A DNA stretch of 64,000 nt, from assembly GCF_031453555.1 (NCBI RefSeq), contig NZ_JAVIZM010000001.1, forward strand, positions 998,001 to 1,062,000, in the 5' to 3' direction. Of the stretch, positions 26,471 through 34,761 are shown piece by piece. The stretch's first letter is position 1; each line of letters begins with the position of its first letter. A program made the position numbers and the translations under genes. Below the pieces are notes generated by a model. It ran no database searches and was not told the origin of the DNA. It was given only the letters and a program-made list of their open reading frames with translations. Origin of the DNA: Bacillus sp. SLBN-46. Lineage in GTDB: Bacteria; Bacillota; Bacilli; Bacillales; Cytobacillaceae.

Positions 26471-27325
26471 ATGCTAGGTGCCATTGAAGCAGGCGGAACC
26501 AAGTTTGTATGTGCAGTGGGAGATGAAAAGGGAGCGATTGTGGAACGAATTCAAATCCCGACCACTGTACCTGAGGAAACGATGCCACAGGTCATTGCCT
26601 TTTTTAAAAAATATGTTGTCGAAGCAATCGGGATTGGGTCGTTCGGACCCATTGATGTGAATGTGGAGAGTCCAACTTACGGGTATATTACGTCTACGCC
26701 GAAACCGGGGTGGAAGGATTATCCGTTCGTTCAGACGATAAAGGAAGCGTTCGGTGTGCCGATTGGATTTAATACGGATGTGAACGCGGCGGCGTTAGGC
26801 GAGGCTTCGTTTGGTGCGGCGAAAGGGTTGGACAGCTGTTTGTATATTACGGTTGGCACCGGGATTGGTGCAGGCGCGATTGTGCAGGGACAGCTTTTGC
26901 AAGGGTGGTCTCATCCAGAAATGGGTCATATTCTGTTACGACGTCATCCGAATGATGGATTTGAAGGGAAGTGCCCTTATCATGGTGATTGTTTGGAAGG
27001 CTTGGCGGCCGGTCCTGCGATTGAAGCGCGCTGGGGAGAAAAAGGCGTGAATTTGGTGGATCGTCCAGAGGTTTGGGACCTGGAGGGCTACTACTTAGCT
27101 CAAGCTCTCATGCAATATATTCTGATCCTTTCGCCGAAAAAAATCATCCTCGGCGGGGGAGTGAGCCACCAGGAAGCCGTCTTTGCAGCCATCTATAAGT
27201 ACCTGCCAGAGCTGTTGAACGATTACGTCTCATTACCAGAACTATCCGACTACATCGTGCGCCCGGGACTAGGCGACGATGCCGGGATTACTGGGGCATT
27301 GATGCTCGCGGAAAGAGCAAAATAA
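26471..27325 (+). CDS. ROK-family sugar kinase (fructokinase type)
   Basis: 284 residues. ATP-binding E-A-G-G-T-K-F-V-C-A-V-G is at the N-terminus, catalytic Asp in N-T-D-V-N-A-A-A-L-G-E, and the zinc motif is G-H-I-L-L-R-R-H-P plus C-P-Y-H-G-D-C-L-E-G. This pattern is that of fructokinases ScrK/GmuE (YdhR) rather than GlcK. It phosphorylates fructose or possibly mannose at C6. It is the last gene of the sugar locus; a palindromic element follows its stop at once. In B. subtilis a related kinase sits in the glucomannan operon, in keeping with the mannoside theme. Confidence 0.88.
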   Translation: MLGAIEAGGTKFVCAVGDEKGAIVERIQIPTTVPEETMPQVIAFFKKYVVEAIGIGSFGPIDVNVESPTYGYITSTPKPGWKDYPFVQTIKEAFGVPIGFNTDVNAAALGEASFGAAKGLDSCLYITVGTGIGAGAIVQGQLLQGWSHPEMGHILLRRHPNDGFEGKCPYHGDCLEGLAAGPAIEARWGEKGVNLVDRPEVWDLEGYYLAQALMQYILILSPKKIILGGGVSHQEAVFAAIYKYLPELLNDYVSLPELSDYIVRPGLGDDAGITGALMLAERAK

Positions 27326-27332
27326 AAAGAGA

Positions 27333-27376
27333 GGGGACAGTCCCCCAGCGCTTTAACGCGGCGGGGGACTGTCCCT
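27333..27376. repeat. 44-bp palindromic element, copy 7
   Basis: Arms GGGGACAGTCCCCC and GGGGGACTGTCCCTC around AGCGCTTTAACGCGGC. It lies between the convergent stops of the ROK kinase and diheme cytochrome genes and may serve as their bidirectional terminator: flanking AAAGAGA and TCTCTTT extend the stem. Confidence 0.95.
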
Positions 27377-27386
27377 CTCTTTCTTT

Positions 27387-28313
27387 TTATTGTTGTTTTT
27401 TTCCAGCGAGTGTTTCATACGCTGCATCATCCGGTGCATCGCCTTTTGGCCAGTCATAAGCCTTTTTCGCAAAGTCTGGGCGTTGTTGAAGCTTATTGAT
27501 GTAAGCAGCTATATTCATTGCCTCTTCATCGGTAAATGAGCCGGCTTCATAGCCACCCATAGGCGACTTCGGCATATAGGCTTGGATAAATCCAGCAGCT
27601 GTTCGAACCCTTGCCATTCCAGCACCGATATTATAGGAATTGTCTCCCCATAACGGGGTGCCTAGTGCACCGCCATCGCCACCTTCACCGTGACAGGTAA
27701 TGCACGCTTTATTGTAGAGCTCTTTGCCGGCTTCTGCATTAACCGTCGCTAAATCGCCTTGACCCTTTTTAAGTGAAGCCCAAGGACGTTCTTTTGTCCC
27801 ATCAGGTACATTTTGAGAAATATAGGTGTAATAAGCAACCATTGCTTTCATTTCTTGGCTATCTTTTGGCAGAGGTTTTCCGTTCATGCTTCGAACAAAA
27901 CATCCGTTAATGCGGTCCTCTAACGTGACATCTCTACCGGCACGTGAATTATATTGTGGATAGGTTTTGGCGACGCCAACAAGGTCAAGAGAACCATTCA
28001 CACCTCCGTTTGCATGACAGCTGGTACAGTTTAATTTATTCCCTACATAACCATCCAGGGCGCTGCTTGTTTCGTTATGGTATTTTTCCCCTAATTTGAT
28101 TAATTGGCCTTCTTCTCCGTCAGGCACTTCGTCCATGCTAGGAGGCAGGTAAGGGTGGGAGGGTTCTCCTGTTGTTTGTGATTCCTCCATACTTGCTGTT
28201 GCTGTTTCAGTTTCGTTTGGATTTGCCTTCACGTATAGGTAGAGGAATGAAAACCCTAACACTAACGTAACGAGAATGGCGGTAATAGAATAAATGGCTT
28301 CCTTCTTACTCAT
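27387..28313 (-). CDS. Membrane-anchored diheme cytochrome c, thiosulfate dehydrogenase (TsdA)-like
   Basis: 308 residues. One N-terminal membrane anchor (about 8-28) and an acidic linker precede two c-type heme domains with C-T-S-C-H and C-I-T-C-H. Between them R-I-N-G-C-F-V-R-S-M-N-G-K-P-L-P matches the conserved region of TsdA thiosulfate dehydrogenases, which couple two thiosulfates to tetrathionate. The second domain ends with M-G-G-Y, a likely distal Met region. It acts on the outer face of the membrane. A related role in donating electrons to a cytochrome cannot be excluded. GAAAGGAG precedes ATG. Confidence 0.8.
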   Translation of the reverse strand: MSKKEAIYSITAILVTLVLGFSFLYLYVKANPNETETATASMEESQTTGEPSHPYLPPSMDEVPDGEEGQLIKLGEKYHNETSSALDGYVGNKLNCTSCHANGGVNGSLDLVGVAKTYPQYNSRAGRDVTLEDRINGCFVRSMNGKPLPKDSQEMKAMVAYYTYISQNVPDGTKERPWASLKKGQGDLATVNAEAGKELYNKACITCHGEGGDGGALGTPLWGDNSYNIGAGMARVRTAAGFIQAYMPKSPMGGYEAGSFTDEEAMNIAAYINKLQQRPDFAKKAYDWPKGDAPDDAAYETLAGKKQQ

Positions 28314-28551
28314 GTTTGTTCTCCTTTCTTTCGATGCGTAATTGTCCTATAAAAATTGGGGATATATTGATTAATTAAAATTATAGAATAATAGACTGAC
28401 GTATTTACCCCGATAGGTACAAGGTTCAAAAAGTTCTCACATTTATCGACACAAAATGGACACTTGTAGGGGTAGGGGTATTCCTTGGTTAATCTGATAC
28501 TATGAGCGAATAATGTTTACCACGTTTGATCCAACTGAAACCTGCACACGC

Positions 28552-28583
28552 AAAAAAAAAGCACTCACAAATAAGTGAGCGCT
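28552..28583 (-). terminator. Terminator of the DUF4362 gene
   Basis: On the minus strand GCGCTCAC...GTGAGTGC forms a hairpin followed by nine T. It is 9 bases past the stop. Confidence 0.85.
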
Positions 28584-28592
28584 TCGTTCTTG

Positions 28593-29075
28593 TTAAAATT
28601 CATAAACTGCTTTGCTATTGAGACAGTGCGTGAGAAAGGTGCCGTCCCACGGCTTTTTTAACTTCTCGATTTTTTGGCAATAATCGCTTACTACTTCTTT
28701 CTGCCCATCGAAATCTCGCGCTTCCTGGCTGTAATAAATAATCTCCCCATTGAATTGGAATTCCGTAATTTCCCCAGGCTTTTCATCCGTGTTGAAGCGA
28801 ATAAAGCGAAGAAGGTCGGGTTTTCCATCTTCTACGTTCTTCTTAAACTCGTTAATCCTTGCTCGTTGTTTCGCTTTAATTTGTCCTTGTAGGATGTCTC
28901 CATTTTCAAGCGCTTCCTTTATTGTATAATCCTCCGGAATCTGATTGGTTTTCTTATCACCAAAGTTTTTCACCTGCGTTTTAATGCTTACACTTTTGTC
29001 TGCCGTGACCATTTTGTAACCAAACGCGCCGACCACGATTAGTATCGCGAAAAAAATAAACCCCAATTTTTTCAT
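28593..29075 (-). CDS. DUF4362 family protein
   Basis: 160 residues. An N-terminal hydrophobic segment (about 4-24, no lipobox Cys) suggests export or anchoring. The rest fits DUF4362: I-N-E-F-K-K-N-V-E-D-G-K-P-D-L-L-R, then G-E-I-I-Y-Y-S and two late cysteines (D-Y-C-Q, T-H-C-L) that could form a disulfide. Function unknown. Downstream on the minus strand, across a gap of about 280 bases, lies the diheme cytochrome gene; no operon link is evident. Confidence 0.8.
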   Translation of the reverse strand: MKKLGFIFFAILIVVGAFGYKMVTADKSVSIKTQVKNFGDKKTNQIPEDYTIKEALENGDILQGQIKAKQRARINEFKKNVEDGKPDLLRFIRFNTDEKPGEITEFQFNGEIIYYSQEARDFDGQKEVVSDYCQKIEKLKKPWDGTFLTHCLNSKAVYEF

Positions 29076-29147
29076 TCCAATCCCTCGTTCCTTGTAATTT
29101 ATTGCATTTACCTTTTAGACGAGGCTATCGTGGGATGGTTTCATTGT

Positions 29148-29173
29148 GGGGACAGTCCCCCGGCGCTTTAGCG
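29148..29173. repeat. Palindromic element, copy 8, left part (split by the IS)
   Basis: GGGGACAGTCCCCC then GGCGCTTTAGCG, cut at 29173 by the IS1182-family insertion. The matching right part is at 30867-30893. GCTTTAGCG (29165-29173) is duplicated at 30867-30875. Confidence 0.92.
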
Positions 29174-29277
29174 GAGGCCACTGAAAAAGTCCCTTTAAAC
29201 TATAAGGCAGAAACTCTCATGTTTTTCGAGGGTTTTTGTCTTTTTTGATTTATAATTAGGATATCTAATTTAAGTGG

Positions 29278-30738
29278 GTGTTTCCGGTGATATCAAAACA
29301 ACAATCTATGAAGTTTAGTCCCTATATGGACCTATACAATTTAATCATTCCTGCGGATAACATGTTGCGCAAGATCAATGATCTTGTCGACTTTTCTTTC
29401 GTCTATGATGAAATTAAAGATAATTATTGTCTTGATAATGGCCGGAACGCCATCGATCCTATTCGCATGTTTAAATATTTATTGTTAAAAACTATCCATG
29501 ATCTTTCCGATGTGGATATAGTTGAACGTTCAAAATACGATATGTCTTTTAAATATTTCCTTGATATGACACCTGAGGAATCTGTGATTGAGCCAAGCTC
29601 ATTGACCAAGTTTCGGAAGCTCAGGCTTCAAGATGTCAAACTTTTAGACTTACTTATCAATAAGACAGTCGAAATAGCCATTGAAAAAGAGATTATCAAG
29701 AGTAAATCTATCATAGTCGATGCTACCCATACAAAAGCCCGATACAACCAGATGACGCCAAAAGAGGTCCTTATGGACCGTTCCAAAAAGCTGAGGAAAG
29801 CTGTTTATCAGGTTGATGAAACCATGAAGGAGAAGTTCCCTGCCAAAACAATGACGGATGTACTAGAGGACGAAATCACTTATTCTCAGAAGTTAATCCA
29901 TGTAATTGAGAAGGAAGAAAACCTTATCCAGTATCCAAAGGTTAAGGAACAATTAAATCTACTGAAAGAGACCGTTGAGGATGATATTGAGCGACTTCAG
30001 AGTTCGAAGGACCAAGATGCCAGAGTTGGTCATAAGAGTGCTGATTCTGCTTTCTTTGGTTATAAGACACACTTGGCTTTAAGTGAAGAAAGAATCATCA
30101 CTGCAGCGGTTATTACAACCGGTGAAAAAAATGATGGCAAACAACTTCAAACTCTCATTGAGAAAAGTGAGAAAGCAGGGATAGAAGTTGAAACCGTGAT
30201 TGGCGATGCTGCTTATTCTGAAAAAGATAATATCATTTATACCGCTGAAAACGATATTAAATTGGTAGCCAAATTAAATCCAAATATCACTCAAGGAACT
30301 CGAAAAAAGGAAGACGAATTTCAGTTTAATAAAGATGCTGGCATGTATGTTTGTAAGGCAGGACATATGGCAATCCGAAAAGAAAAAAAGAACAGATCAA
30401 ACGAGAAGAAAAATCCACGTGATACCTATTACTTTGATATTAAGAAATGTAAAGTTTGCCCTTTTAGAGAGGGATGTTATAAAGATGGTGCGAAAAGTAA
30501 AACTTACAATGTAACGATTAAATCAGATGAACACCAGGGACAGGCAAACTTTCAAGAAAGTGAATATTTCAAAGAAAAGTCAAAAGAACGGTATAAAATA
30601 GAGGCTAAAAATAGCGAATTAAAACACCGGCACGGGTATAATGTTTCATTATCCTCGGGTCTAGTTGGCATGGAATTACAAGGTGCCATGGCAATATTCA
30701 CTGTAAATCTTAAGAGGATACTAAAGCTCCTAGGGTAA
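29278..30738 (+). CDS. IS1182-family transposase
   Basis: About 486 residues, full length. N-terminal DUF772-type region (S-P-Y-M-D-L-Y-N-L-I-I-P, D-N-G-R-N-A-I-D-P-I-R-M-F-K-Y), S-I-I-V-D-A-T-H-T-K-A with the first catalytic Asp, V-I-G-D-A-A-Y-S with the second, and the closing I-E-A-K-N-S-E-L-K-H-R-H-G-Y with the Glu. A four-Cys cluster (Y-V-C-K-A-G-H ... C-K-V-C-P-F-R-E-G-C) precedes the end. The start may be the GTG at 29278 or the GTG at 29287 (I-S-K-Q-Q-S). No frameshift is seen. Confidence 0.95.
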   Translation: MFPVISKQQSMKFSPYMDLYNLIIPADNMLRKINDLVDFSFVYDEIKDNYCLDNGRNAIDPIRMFKYLLLKTIHDLSDVDIVERSKYDMSFKYFLDMTPEESVIEPSSLTKFRKLRLQDVKLLDLLINKTVEIAIEKEIIKSKSIIVDATHTKARYNQMTPKEVLMDRSKKLRKAVYQVDETMKEKFPAKTMTDVLEDEITYSQKLIHVIEKEENLIQYPKVKEQLNLLKETVEDDIERLQSSKDQDARVGHKSADSAFFGYKTHLALSEERIITAAVITTGEKNDGKQLQTLIEKSEKAGIEVETVIGDAAYSEKDNIIYTAENDIKLVAKLNPNITQGTRKKEDEFQFNKDAGMYVCKAGHMAIRKEKKNRSNEKKNPRDTYYFDIKKCKVCPFREGCYKDGAKSKTYNVTIKSDEHQGQANFQESEYFKEKSKERYKIEAKNSELKHRHGYNVSLSSGLVGMELQGAMAIFTVNLKRILKLLG

Positions 30739-30765
30739 AAAGTAGGAGTTCAGGGGCAAAATTAA

Positions 30766-30816
30766 GAAAAAAGCCGACCTTTTCTTCCAAAATAATAGGA
30801 GAAGGGTCGGTTTTTT
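30766..30816 (+). terminator. Transposase terminator inside the IS
   Basis: AAAAAAGCCGACC(TTTTCTTCC) pairs with (GGAGAA)GGGTCGGTTTTTT, then a T run. The right-hand A/T-rich tail also lies in the 3' end of the CPBP frame on the other strand. Confidence 0.85.
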
Positions 30817-31594
30817 ATTTGTTGGACTGTAATGAAAATAAAAATCGAAAGATTTTCAGTGCCCTCGCTTTAGCGCGGTGGGGGACTGTCCCCATCACGA
30901 ATAACAGGAATAGGAACATGGTAACTATATAGGTCCAGTCCGTTGTATGGTCAATGACCTTGAAGTTACTAAAATTGCCAATCTGGCTTTTGAACAGGGA
31001 CACGGTGTTCCAGCCCCAATGACAGCCAATGGTAAACCATAGGGACTTTGTTATGGCAAAGGGAATGGCATAGGTTAGTCCCATAAGAAACAGCATGATC
31101 CACTGGGTGTAGCTGTCGCCAATCCGCCAAATGTGATTGAGGACGTAAATGATTGACGAGACAACGACTAGTGTAGGGAGTGACCAGTTTTTCGGGAGGT
31201 ACTTGAATACGTACCCGCGGGTTAAGATATCTTCGCTGGCCGAGGAAAGGAATGTAAGCAAGATGATTCCCACTAAGGGCAGGATGATTTGTTGTAGCGA
31301 AAAGGTACCTTCAAATTCTATTTTTCCTGTCCAGACCGAGACAACAAAGCTTCCGCCGTAAAATAAGACGCCTAGCAAATAACCAGTCCATAGATTCATA
31401 GATGCCAGTTTGTGTTTGTGCAGCCCAAAGGTGGATAGTCCCTTTTCGCCACGGACTTTTGCCACGATGTGTGCGGTGGTAAAGAATAAGATAAAGGAGG
31501 CAAACAGTAATATAGGGTTGCTACCGACCAGCTCGGATGTATGGTAGACAGCAAACAGGATAAGGAAACCTAGTATATTTTTAAGAATCATCAT
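30815..31594 (-). CDS. CPBP-family intramembrane protease, 3' end altered by repeat and IS
   Basis: 259 residues as read, with about seven hydrophobic helices. CPBP signature E-D-I-L-T-R-G-Y (motif E-E-x-x-x-R with E-D) is near 125, V-L-N-H-I-W is the second motif and G-C-H-W-G-W-N the third. CPBP proteins are Rce1-like membrane proteases or bacteriocin-immunity proteins. The last ~25 residues are not native. The frame leaves the final helix at F-V-M, then reads the palindromic element (G-T-V-P-H-R-A-K-A) and finally the IS right end. The core domain is intact, so it may still work. Confidence 0.82.
   Translation of the reverse strand: MMILKNILGFLILFAVYHTSELVGSNPILLFASFILFFTTAHIVAKVRGEKGLSTFGLHKHKLASMNLWTGYLLGVLFYGGSFVVSVWTGKIEFEGTFSLQQIILPLVGIILLTFLSSASEDILTRGYVFKYLPKNWSLPTLVVVSSIIYVLNHIWRIGDSYTQWIMLFLMGLTYAIPFAITKSLWFTIGCHWGWNTVSLFKSQIGNFSNFKVIDHTTDWTYIVTMFLFLLFVMGTVPHRAKARALKIFRFLFSLQSNK
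30867..30893. repeat. Palindromic element, copy 8, right part
   Basis: GCTTTAGCGCGGT followed by arm GGGGGACTGTCCCC. Joined to 29148-29173 without the IS and one duplicated 9-mer, it gives a standard copy. Confidence 0.92.
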
Positions 31595-31667
31595 TCATAC
31601 CCACTTTTTCATATGTAGTGCTCCTTGGTGAGGAGTCTATTAGATATTAACATAATTTACCTAAAAA

Positions 31668-31711
31668 GGGGACAGTCCCCCACCGCTTTAACGCAGTGGG
31701 GGACTGTCCCC
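31668..31711. repeat. 44-bp palindromic element, copy 9
   Basis: Arms GGGGACAGTCCCCC and GGGGGACTGTCCCC around ACCGCTTTAACGCAGT. It lies 10 bases beyond the tagU stop. Confidence 0.95.
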
Positions 31712-31721
31712 AAGGAATATT

Positions 31722-32648
31722 TTATAAATCAAGCTGTGCTCTCAAGATGTTTTGCACGCGCTGTTTTTCTTCTGGTGAAACTAAACCATAGTAGATGCTG
31801 TTAATCTTGGTTCCTTCTTCTTTTAACTCCATCTGCTCAATCGTTGTATCTTTCACGTCATAGCCCTTTTGGATGGCAACGATCTGGTCGAAGGTTAGGT
31901 TGGTTTTCACATTTTTCCCTAGAACGTCAAAGATGCCTGCAAAGTTCTTTAAGCTAGAGAAGCTCGCACCCTCGTCAATCACACCCTGAATAATTTCACG
32001 CTGTCTCATTTGACGGCCAAAGTCACCTCTAGGGTCTTCATGCCTCATACGTGTATAGCTCAAGGCCTTTTCGCCGTTTAGCTTTAATTTCCCTTCCGCA
32101 AAATGGAAGCCATCCTGCGTGAAGTCTAAATCATTGTTTACCGTCACACCGCCAACCGCGTCCACCATGTCCTTAAAGCCTTCCATATTCACTTGGATAT
32201 AGTAATCAATCGGAATATCAAGGAAATCCTCAACCGTATTCATCGCCATTGGGACGCCGCCGAAAGCGTAGGCATGGTTAATCTTATCCTCTTTTCCTTT
32301 GCCAATAATCTCCGTACGCGTATCTCGCGGGATGCTCAGCATCTTTACCGTATGATTCTTTGGGTTAACCGTTAACACAATCATCGTATCCGAGCGGCCT
32401 TTATCTCCTTCGCGCTCATCCACACCCAGCATTAAAACGGAAAAAGGATCCTTTTCCGCCACCGCCACAGGCTCCTTGCGCTTATCAGAAGTACGATCAA
32501 CTGCTTGATGCATTGAATCAACCGCGTTATTAAAAGATTTATATACAGAGTAAGCGTACACGCCTCCACCAATTCCCATAGCTAGAATAATGGTGCCTGT
32601 CACTTTTACCCATTTTCTTAGTTTTCTTTTCTTTTTTCGAGCTCTCAT
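31722..32648 (-). CDS. tagU: LCP-family wall polymer ligase
   Basis: 308 residues, close to B. subtilis TagU (LytR). A basic N-terminus, one membrane helix (about 16-34) and an extracellular LytR-CpsA-Psr domain: L-M-L-G-V-D-E-R, R-S-D-T-M-I-V-L-T-V, S-I-P-R-D-T-R-T, K-I-N-H-A-Y-A-F-G-G, and Y-T-R-M-R-H-E-D-P-R-G-D-F-G-R with the Arg/Asp pairs that bind the polyprenyl pyrophosphate. LCP enzymes attach teichoic acid or other polymers to peptidoglycan. TagU is one of several paralogues, so the symbol is tentative. AGGAGG lies 10 bases before ATG. Confidence 0.87.
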   Translation of the reverse strand: MRARKKKRKLRKWVKVTGTIILAMGIGGGVYAYSVYKSFNNAVDSMHQAVDRTSDKRKEPVAVAEKDPFSVLMLGVDEREGDKGRSDTMIVLTVNPKNHTVKMLSIPRDTRTEIIGKGKEDKINHAYAFGGVPMAMNTVEDFLDIPIDYYIQVNMEGFKDMVDAVGGVTVNNDLDFTQDGFHFAEGKLKLNGEKALSYTRMRHEDPRGDFGRQMRQREIIQGVIDEGASFSSLKNFAGIFDVLGKNVKTNLTFDQIVAIQKGYDVKDTTIEQMELKEEGTKINSIYYGLVSPEEKQRVQNILRAQLDL

Positions 32649-32851
32649 AAAAACAGAACCTCCTAAAAACTTACAAATAAGATACAGTCTTTATCTATGT
32701 TAACAAAAAATTAGATTAAGAGGTATGTAAAAAATATGGAAATGGTAGAGTGGAGGCATCAAGGACTATGACTTGATATTCAAACTTCTGCCATTTTCTT
32801 GCTATAATGACAGATAGATATAGTGAAAATTGGAGAGGAGCTCCCCAGCTT

Positions 32852-33493
32852 ATGAAAATCAAAGTCATAATTGCGGATGATAACTCATTTATTCGGGAAG
32901 GGTTAAAAATCATTCTATCTACCTATGCAGAATTTGATGTGTTAGACACCGTGAGTGATGGAAAAGAAGCAGTGGACTACTGCCAATTGCATGAGGTGGA
33001 TATTGCTTTATTAGATGTTAGAATGCCACATATGAACGGGGTAGAAGCCACGAAGCTTTTGACCGAAAAGACGAAGACAAAGCCCATCATCTTGACCACT
33101 TTTGATGACGATGAATACATAACGGATGCCATCAAAAATGGAGCCAAGGGCTATTTATTGAAAAATAATGACCCGGAACAAATTCGCGATGCCATTAAGA
33201 GTGTGTATAAAGGAAACAGCATTATTCAAGACGTGATTTTAGAGAAGCTCAAATCGAACCTTGGTGGAGGCACGAAACCGTCCGACAACAAGCTGGACCT
33301 CTCCCTTTTTACAGAAAGAGAGCGGGACATTATGTCGCTGATTGCCAAGGGCTATTCCAACAAAGCCATCTCCAAAGACTTATTTATTTCTGAAGGAACG
33401 GTCGCTAATTACATTACCTCGATTCTAAATAAAACGGGACTCGAGCACCGGACTCAAATCGCCATTTACTATCTAACGGGAAAAGTAGATTAA
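32852..33493 (+). CDS. NarL/LuxR-family response regulator (LnrK-like)
   Basis: 213 residues. The receiver domain has phospho-acceptor Asp55 in I-A-L-L-D-V-R-M-P and the C-terminal LuxR HTH reads F-T-E-R-E-R-D-I-M-S-L-I-A-K-G-Y-S-N-K-A-I. The start is set where the receiver begins (M-K-I-K-V-I-I-A-D-D); GGAGAGGAG is somewhat far upstream. It is 1 base from the kinase gene and is followed by ABC exporter genes, the same set as the linearmycin-response LnrJKLMN (YfiJKLMN) locus of B. subtilis. It likely activates the ABC operon. Confidence 0.88.
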   Translation: MKIKVIIADDNSFIREGLKIILSTYAEFDVLDTVSDGKEAVDYCQLHEVDIALLDVRMPHMNGVEATKLLTEKTKTKPIILTTFDDDEYITDAIKNGAKGYLLKNNDPEQIRDAIKSVYKGNSIIQDVILEKLKSNLGGGTKPSDNKLDLSLFTERERDIMSLIAKGYSNKAISKDLFISEGTVANYITSILNKTGLEHRTQIAIYYLTGKVD

Positions 33494-33494
33494 G

Positions 33495-34604
33495 ATGGAG
33501 CTTTGGATGATTTTTACGAAGCTGATCCTTTTAATGTATATTGCGTTTACCTGTATTCGCGGGGAGGTCAGTCACATCTCATGGGTGGTGCTCACTTTCC
33601 TGCTTTATTTTTGTCTTACAATCACCATGTATATATTTAAAAATCACACCCTTAAACGTGTGCTGCTAATTCTCACTCTTGGTCTCTCGATCATATCCTA
33701 TTTTCTTGTTCTGCCCTTGTTTTGCTTGGTTTTACCACTAGCCATCATCGAACTGGCCTCTGAATTTGTGCATAATCGATTGACACTGTTGATTCTATCC
33801 TTGATTCCCATTCTGTATGTGGAGGCACAGCTGCAGCCCCTTTACGGGTTGGCAGCCACTCTTAGCTTTTTGATTTTCACCATGGCGCATATCTATCACG
33901 ATAAGCTGGCAAAAAATGAAGATCAAATCGATACAATGAGAAAAAAGCTCCACAAATTAACGCAAAATATTAATGAAAATACGGAGTATATCCGACAGTC
34001 GGAATACACCTTTAAATTAGAGGAACGCAACCGCATTTCACAGGAGATTCACGATAAAATCGGCCACTCGATGACAGGGGCTCTTTTTCAAATGGAAGCA
34101 GCCAAACGCCTCATGGAGACTGATCGGCCAAAAGCAACGGAGCTCTTGCAGAACGCGATCAACATCTCGAAGGATGGGATTGAGAAAATCCGGATGACGT
34201 TAAAAAATTTAAAGCCGCCGACGGAGCAAGTAGGGATTAACCGGATGAAGCTTTTAATCGATGATTTCAATTCTAAACAATCCATCAAGACGGTCCTTAC
34301 CTATGAAGGAAACTTAGAGCACATCAGACCGATTCAATGGAAAATTATAAATGAGAATGTCACCGAGTCGTTAACGAACGCTATGAAATATTCCTCGGCC
34401 ACGCTTGTTTCAATCGATGTGAAAGTACTGAACAAAATCATAAGAGTAGAAGTGAAGGATAATGGAGTCGGAACAGAAACAATCAAGAAAGGCTTGGGAA
34501 TTATCGGAATGGAGGAGCGGACCGCCACGATGAACGGCACAATTATAGTGGACAGCAGCCACGGTTTTTCCGTGACCACCCTGTTGCCGATCGCATCAAC
34601 ATGA
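33495..34604 (+). CDS. NarL-type sensor histidine kinase (LnrJ-like)
   Basis: 369 residues. About five or six hydrophobic helices fill residues 5-132 with almost no extracytoplasmic loop, as in intramembrane-sensing kinases. A coiled region (137-170) follows, then HisKA_3 with His186 in S-Q-E-I-H-D-K-I-G-H-S-M-T-G. The C-terminal ATPase has N-E-N-V-T-E-S-L-T-N-A, V-K-D-N-G-V-G and G-L-G-I-I-G-M-E-E-R. Loop-poor sensors of this kind often detect membrane-active compounds, consistent with the linked exporter. It is the partner of the preceding regulator. Confidence 0.88.
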   Translation: MELWMIFTKLILLMYIAFTCIRGEVSHISWVVLTFLLYFCLTITMYIFKNHTLKRVLLILTLGLSIISYFLVLPLFCLVLPLAIIELASEFVHNRLTLLILSLIPILYVEAQLQPLYGLAATLSFLIFTMAHIYHDKLAKNEDQIDTMRKKLHKLTQNINENTEYIRQSEYTFKLEERNRISQEIHDKIGHSMTGALFQMEAAKRLMETDRPKATELLQNAINISKDGIEKIRMTLKNLKPPTEQVGINRMKLLIDDFNSKQSIKTVLTYEGNLEHIRPIQWKIINENVTESLTNAMKYSSATLVSIDVKVLNKIIRVEVKDNGVGTETIKKGLGIIGMEERTATMNGTIIVDSSHGFSVTTLLPIAST

Positions 34605-34680
34605 AGTTTTTCGCTCATAACCCTGTTGCCCAACCAGTCTCCATGAACTTCTCACTCGCAAAACATGAAGATTCTCATGT
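34599..34680. promoter_or_regulatory. Helically phased CATGAA repeats upstream of the ABC operon
   Basis: CATGAAG/CATGAAC motifs have their ATGAA at 34601, 34643 and 34665. Spacing is 42 and 22 bases, about four and two helical turns, so all lie on one DNA face. Each is followed by a TTCT/TTTC-like tract. They sit between the kinase stop and the ABC promoter region and are candidate sites for the NarL-type regulator. Confidence 0.35.
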
Positions 34681-34681
34681 A

Positions 34682-34725
34682 AAAAGAATGAACGATTGCA
34701 CTTATGCACGTTCATTCTTTTTTTT
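34682..34725 (+). terminator. Terminator or attenuator between kinase and ABC genes
   Basis: AAAGAATGAACG pairs with CGTTCATTCTTT around a 14-base loop and is followed by eight or more T. It separates the kinase gene from the ABC genes, which probably have their own promoter. Confidence 0.85.
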
Positions 34726-34761
34726 ATACTTGAACTATACAAACCGAGTAGGGGTGAAACA

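Larger units (their letters stand above)
29174..30866 (+). mobile_element. IS1182-family insertion sequence, complete
   Basis: 1693 bp. The ends are imperfect inverted repeats: left GAGGCCACTGAAAA and right (reverse complement) GAGGGCACTGAAAA, 13 of 14 matching. The 9-bp direct duplication GCTTTAGCG flanks it. It carries one intact transposase gene and its own terminator near the right end. It landed in the loop of a 44-bp palindromic element, which fits the preference for palindromic targets that I recall for this family. The intact frame and nearly unmutated ends indicate a recent insertion. Confidence 0.92.
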
